NCBI GenBank assembly: GCA_938028175.1
Contig: CALJAE010000095.1
Coordinates: forward strand, 1 to 6,295
Reading direction: 5' to 3'
DNA from: an uncultured Acidimicrobiales bacterium
Lineage (GTDB): Bacteria > Actinomycetota > Acidimicrobiia > Acidimicrobiales > SZUA-35
DNA length: 6,295 nt
Shown here: positions 5,605 to 6,295 of the stretch, in pieces
Numbering within the stretch: the first letter of the stretch is position 1
Layout of the letters: each line of letters starts with the position of its first letter
The notes under the pieces: generated by a model
Database searches by the model: none
What the model was told of the DNA's origin: nothing
The model's input: the letters and a program-made list of their open reading frames with translations, nothing else
Program-made: the position numbers and the translations under genes

Positions 5605-6295
5605 GTGTTTAGTGGTTTGTTGTTTGGTGGGGGTTTTGTCCGCCGGTTCGCTGTGTTGTTTGCTGGTTTGTTGGCGGTTCTTGGGTTGAATGCGGTTGTT
5701 TCTTCTGCTTTGCCTGCTGCTCAGGATCCGGCTACCGAGACTGCTATTGAGATTGTTCAGGATGGGCTGTTGACTTCTGATTCTGCTACTGGTGGTGGTT
5801 TAGATGATTCGCCGAACAATGGTGTGGTCAAGAATTTCGATATTGTGACTGTTGGTGTTGAGGCTTCGTTGAATGATGCTGATGACACTAATTTCACTAC
5901 AACGGTTACTCTCGATGACAAGGCTAACTTCACTTCGATACCTGGTGAGTGTCGAACAGCGGCGGATTTTCCTGGTTTAACTCCTGATTCTTCTTTGGCT
6001 GATACGACTGGTGATGGGTTGAATGACACGCTTGTTTGTAATCATGGTGATCATTCTGAGGGAACTAAAATATATTTTGAGGCTGGCGTTCAAGCAGTTG
6101 GAGCCAACCTAGATGTGTTAGAGGTAAACGCTACTTCCACTGGCGATGCAACTCCTCCTGCTAATAACCGTCCTGCACATGCCGGTGACGACGATAAACT
6201 CGGGGCCATCAGCCGGCGTTCTTGCGAGCGCAAATCTTGGCCGTCAACTTGGTATAAACAATCTCATTACAGTCGACATGGGTGGCACCAGTCTT
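5605..6295 (+). CDS. N-terminal part of a secreted cell-surface (DUF11/adhesin-like) protein, 3' partial; last ~100 bp not genuine in this frame
   Basis: The frame is open from the start to the right edge with no stop. Residues 1-40 are a clear Sec signal peptide: a Gly-rich n-region ending in RR (13-14), a hydrophobic core FAVLFAGLLAVLGLNAVV (15-32), and SSALPAAQ giving a probable cleavage near Ala35 or Ala39. The mature part is acidic, Thr/Asn/Asp-rich and beta-type: TVGVEASLND (82-91), NFTTTVTLDDKANFTSIPGEC (96-116), TTGDGLNDTLVCN (134-146), then EGTKIYFEAGVQAVGANLDVLEVNA (152-176). Cys116 and Cys145 probably pair. This matches the N-terminal beta-sandwich of large actinobacterial surface proteins; GDGLND resembles a thrombospondin-type-3 calcium loop. 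Coherent sequence ends near residues 186-198; the remainder (SRRSCERKSWPSTWYK...) is basic and Trp/His-rich, because a HyuA fragment in another frame begins here. An alternative start is ATG 5593. Third codon positions are strongly T/G-biased at the 5' end, unlike neighbouring genes. Confidence 0.75.
   Translation, partial: MFSGLLFGGGFVRRFAVLFAGLLAVLGLNAVVSSALPAAQDPATETAIEIVQDGLLTSDSATGGGLDDSPNNGVVKNFDIVTVGVEASLNDADDTNFTTTVTLDDKANFTSIPGECRTAADFPGLTPDSSLADTTGDGLNDTLVCNHGDHSEGTKIYFEAGVQAVGANLDVLEVNATSTGDATPPANNRPAHAGDDDKLGAISRRSCERKSWPSTWYKQSHYSRHGWHQS
6179..6295 (+). pseudogene. internal fragment of hydantoinase A (HyuA)/oxoprolinase-family ATPase subunit, out of frame with the surface gene
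   Basis: In the frame one base off the surface gene, 39 codons read MPVTTINSGPSAGVLASA, then NLGRQLGINNLITV and DMGGTSL. This is the junction into the Hydantoinase_A domain of N-methylhydantoinase/5-oxoprolinase/acetone-carboxylase type ATPases: 'PV.T..SGPaaGv', about 15 residues, then the phosphate-binding 'ITvDMGGTS'. It is an internal segment; the N-terminal domain that should precede SGP is absent. Upstream in the same frame the codons read LLLLITVLH back to a TAA (6125-6127) and have no HyuA character, so the homology begins at about 6175-6185 with no plausible start or ribosome site. The ATG at 6179 is therefore probably just an internal Met codon. The fragment runs off the right edge. 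The likeliest explanation is a chimeric join in assembly; a real rearrangement is possible. Confidence 0.72.

Noticed and set aside
5757..6029. Open minus-strand reading frame of 90 codons opposite the surface gene
   Set aside because: It is the antisense shadow of a T/G-biased plus-strand gene with a good signal peptide and ribosome site; its translation is low-complexity Ser/Val/Pro and has no start context.
1..6295. CRISPR array, tRNA, rRNA, insertion sequence or defence island
   Set aside because: No regularly spaced repeats, cloverleaf, transposase motif, flanking inverted repeats or defence-gene signatures were seen on either strand.

Overview
This window looks like a chromosomal segment from a low-to-mid GC actinobacterium. 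By eye the GC content is in the mid-40s percent. I favour a free-living aquatic member of the Acidimicrobiia or a similar lineage. The clues are the HTH-membrane protein, whose cytoplasmic segment resembles proteins I associate with Acidimicrobiia, the likely leaderless promoters placed right against start codons, the cluster-less cryptochrome/photolyase, and a large secreted cell-surface protein. The taxonomic call is inference, because no rRNA or other marker gene is present.

Layout from left to right: (i) the 3' part of an RluA-family 23S rRNA pseudouridine synthase, entering from the left edge (+). (ii) A complete dienelactone-hydrolase-family alpha/beta hydrolase with a serine nucleophile (-), ending 3 bp from the first gene. 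(iii) A short divergent promoter region, then a six-helix YihY/BrkB inner-membrane protein (+). (iv) A 384-residue protein on the minus strand with an XRE-like helix-turn-helix, one membrane helix, a Pro/Ser/Thr-rich linker and an extracytoplasmic HExxH zinc-protease-like domain; its stop codon overlaps that of the YihY gene in a shared TTAA. (v) A 65-bp divergent promoter region in which one TTGACAA/TTGTCAA box can serve both directions. (vi) A cryptochrome/photolyase of the FeS-BCP (DPRP) family that appears to lack the 4Fe-4S ligands (+), followed after 26 bp by a class I SAM-dependent methyltransferase (+); these two probably form an operon. (vii) A perfect 8-bp hairpin with a GAAA loop, a probable terminator or a copy of a small palindromic repeat. 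(viii) The start of a large secreted surface protein (+) with a signal peptide, running into the right edge.

Near the right edge the surface-protein frame stops making sense at about 6180-6200. A different frame then encodes an unmistakable piece of a hydantoinase A (HyuA)/oxoprolinase-type ATPase (SGPSAGV ... DMGGTS). This is best explained as an assembly chimera or a rearrangement joining two unrelated genes; the last ~120 bp should not be trusted as part of the surface gene.

Most genes are single transcription units in a divergent/convergent arrangement rather than one pathway. The photolyase-methyltransferase pair is the only likely operon. I see no tRNA, rRNA, CRISPR array, insertion sequence, attachment site or recognisable defence system. 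The most original items are the membrane-spanning HTH-protease, the cluster-less photolyase, and the frame break at the right edge.
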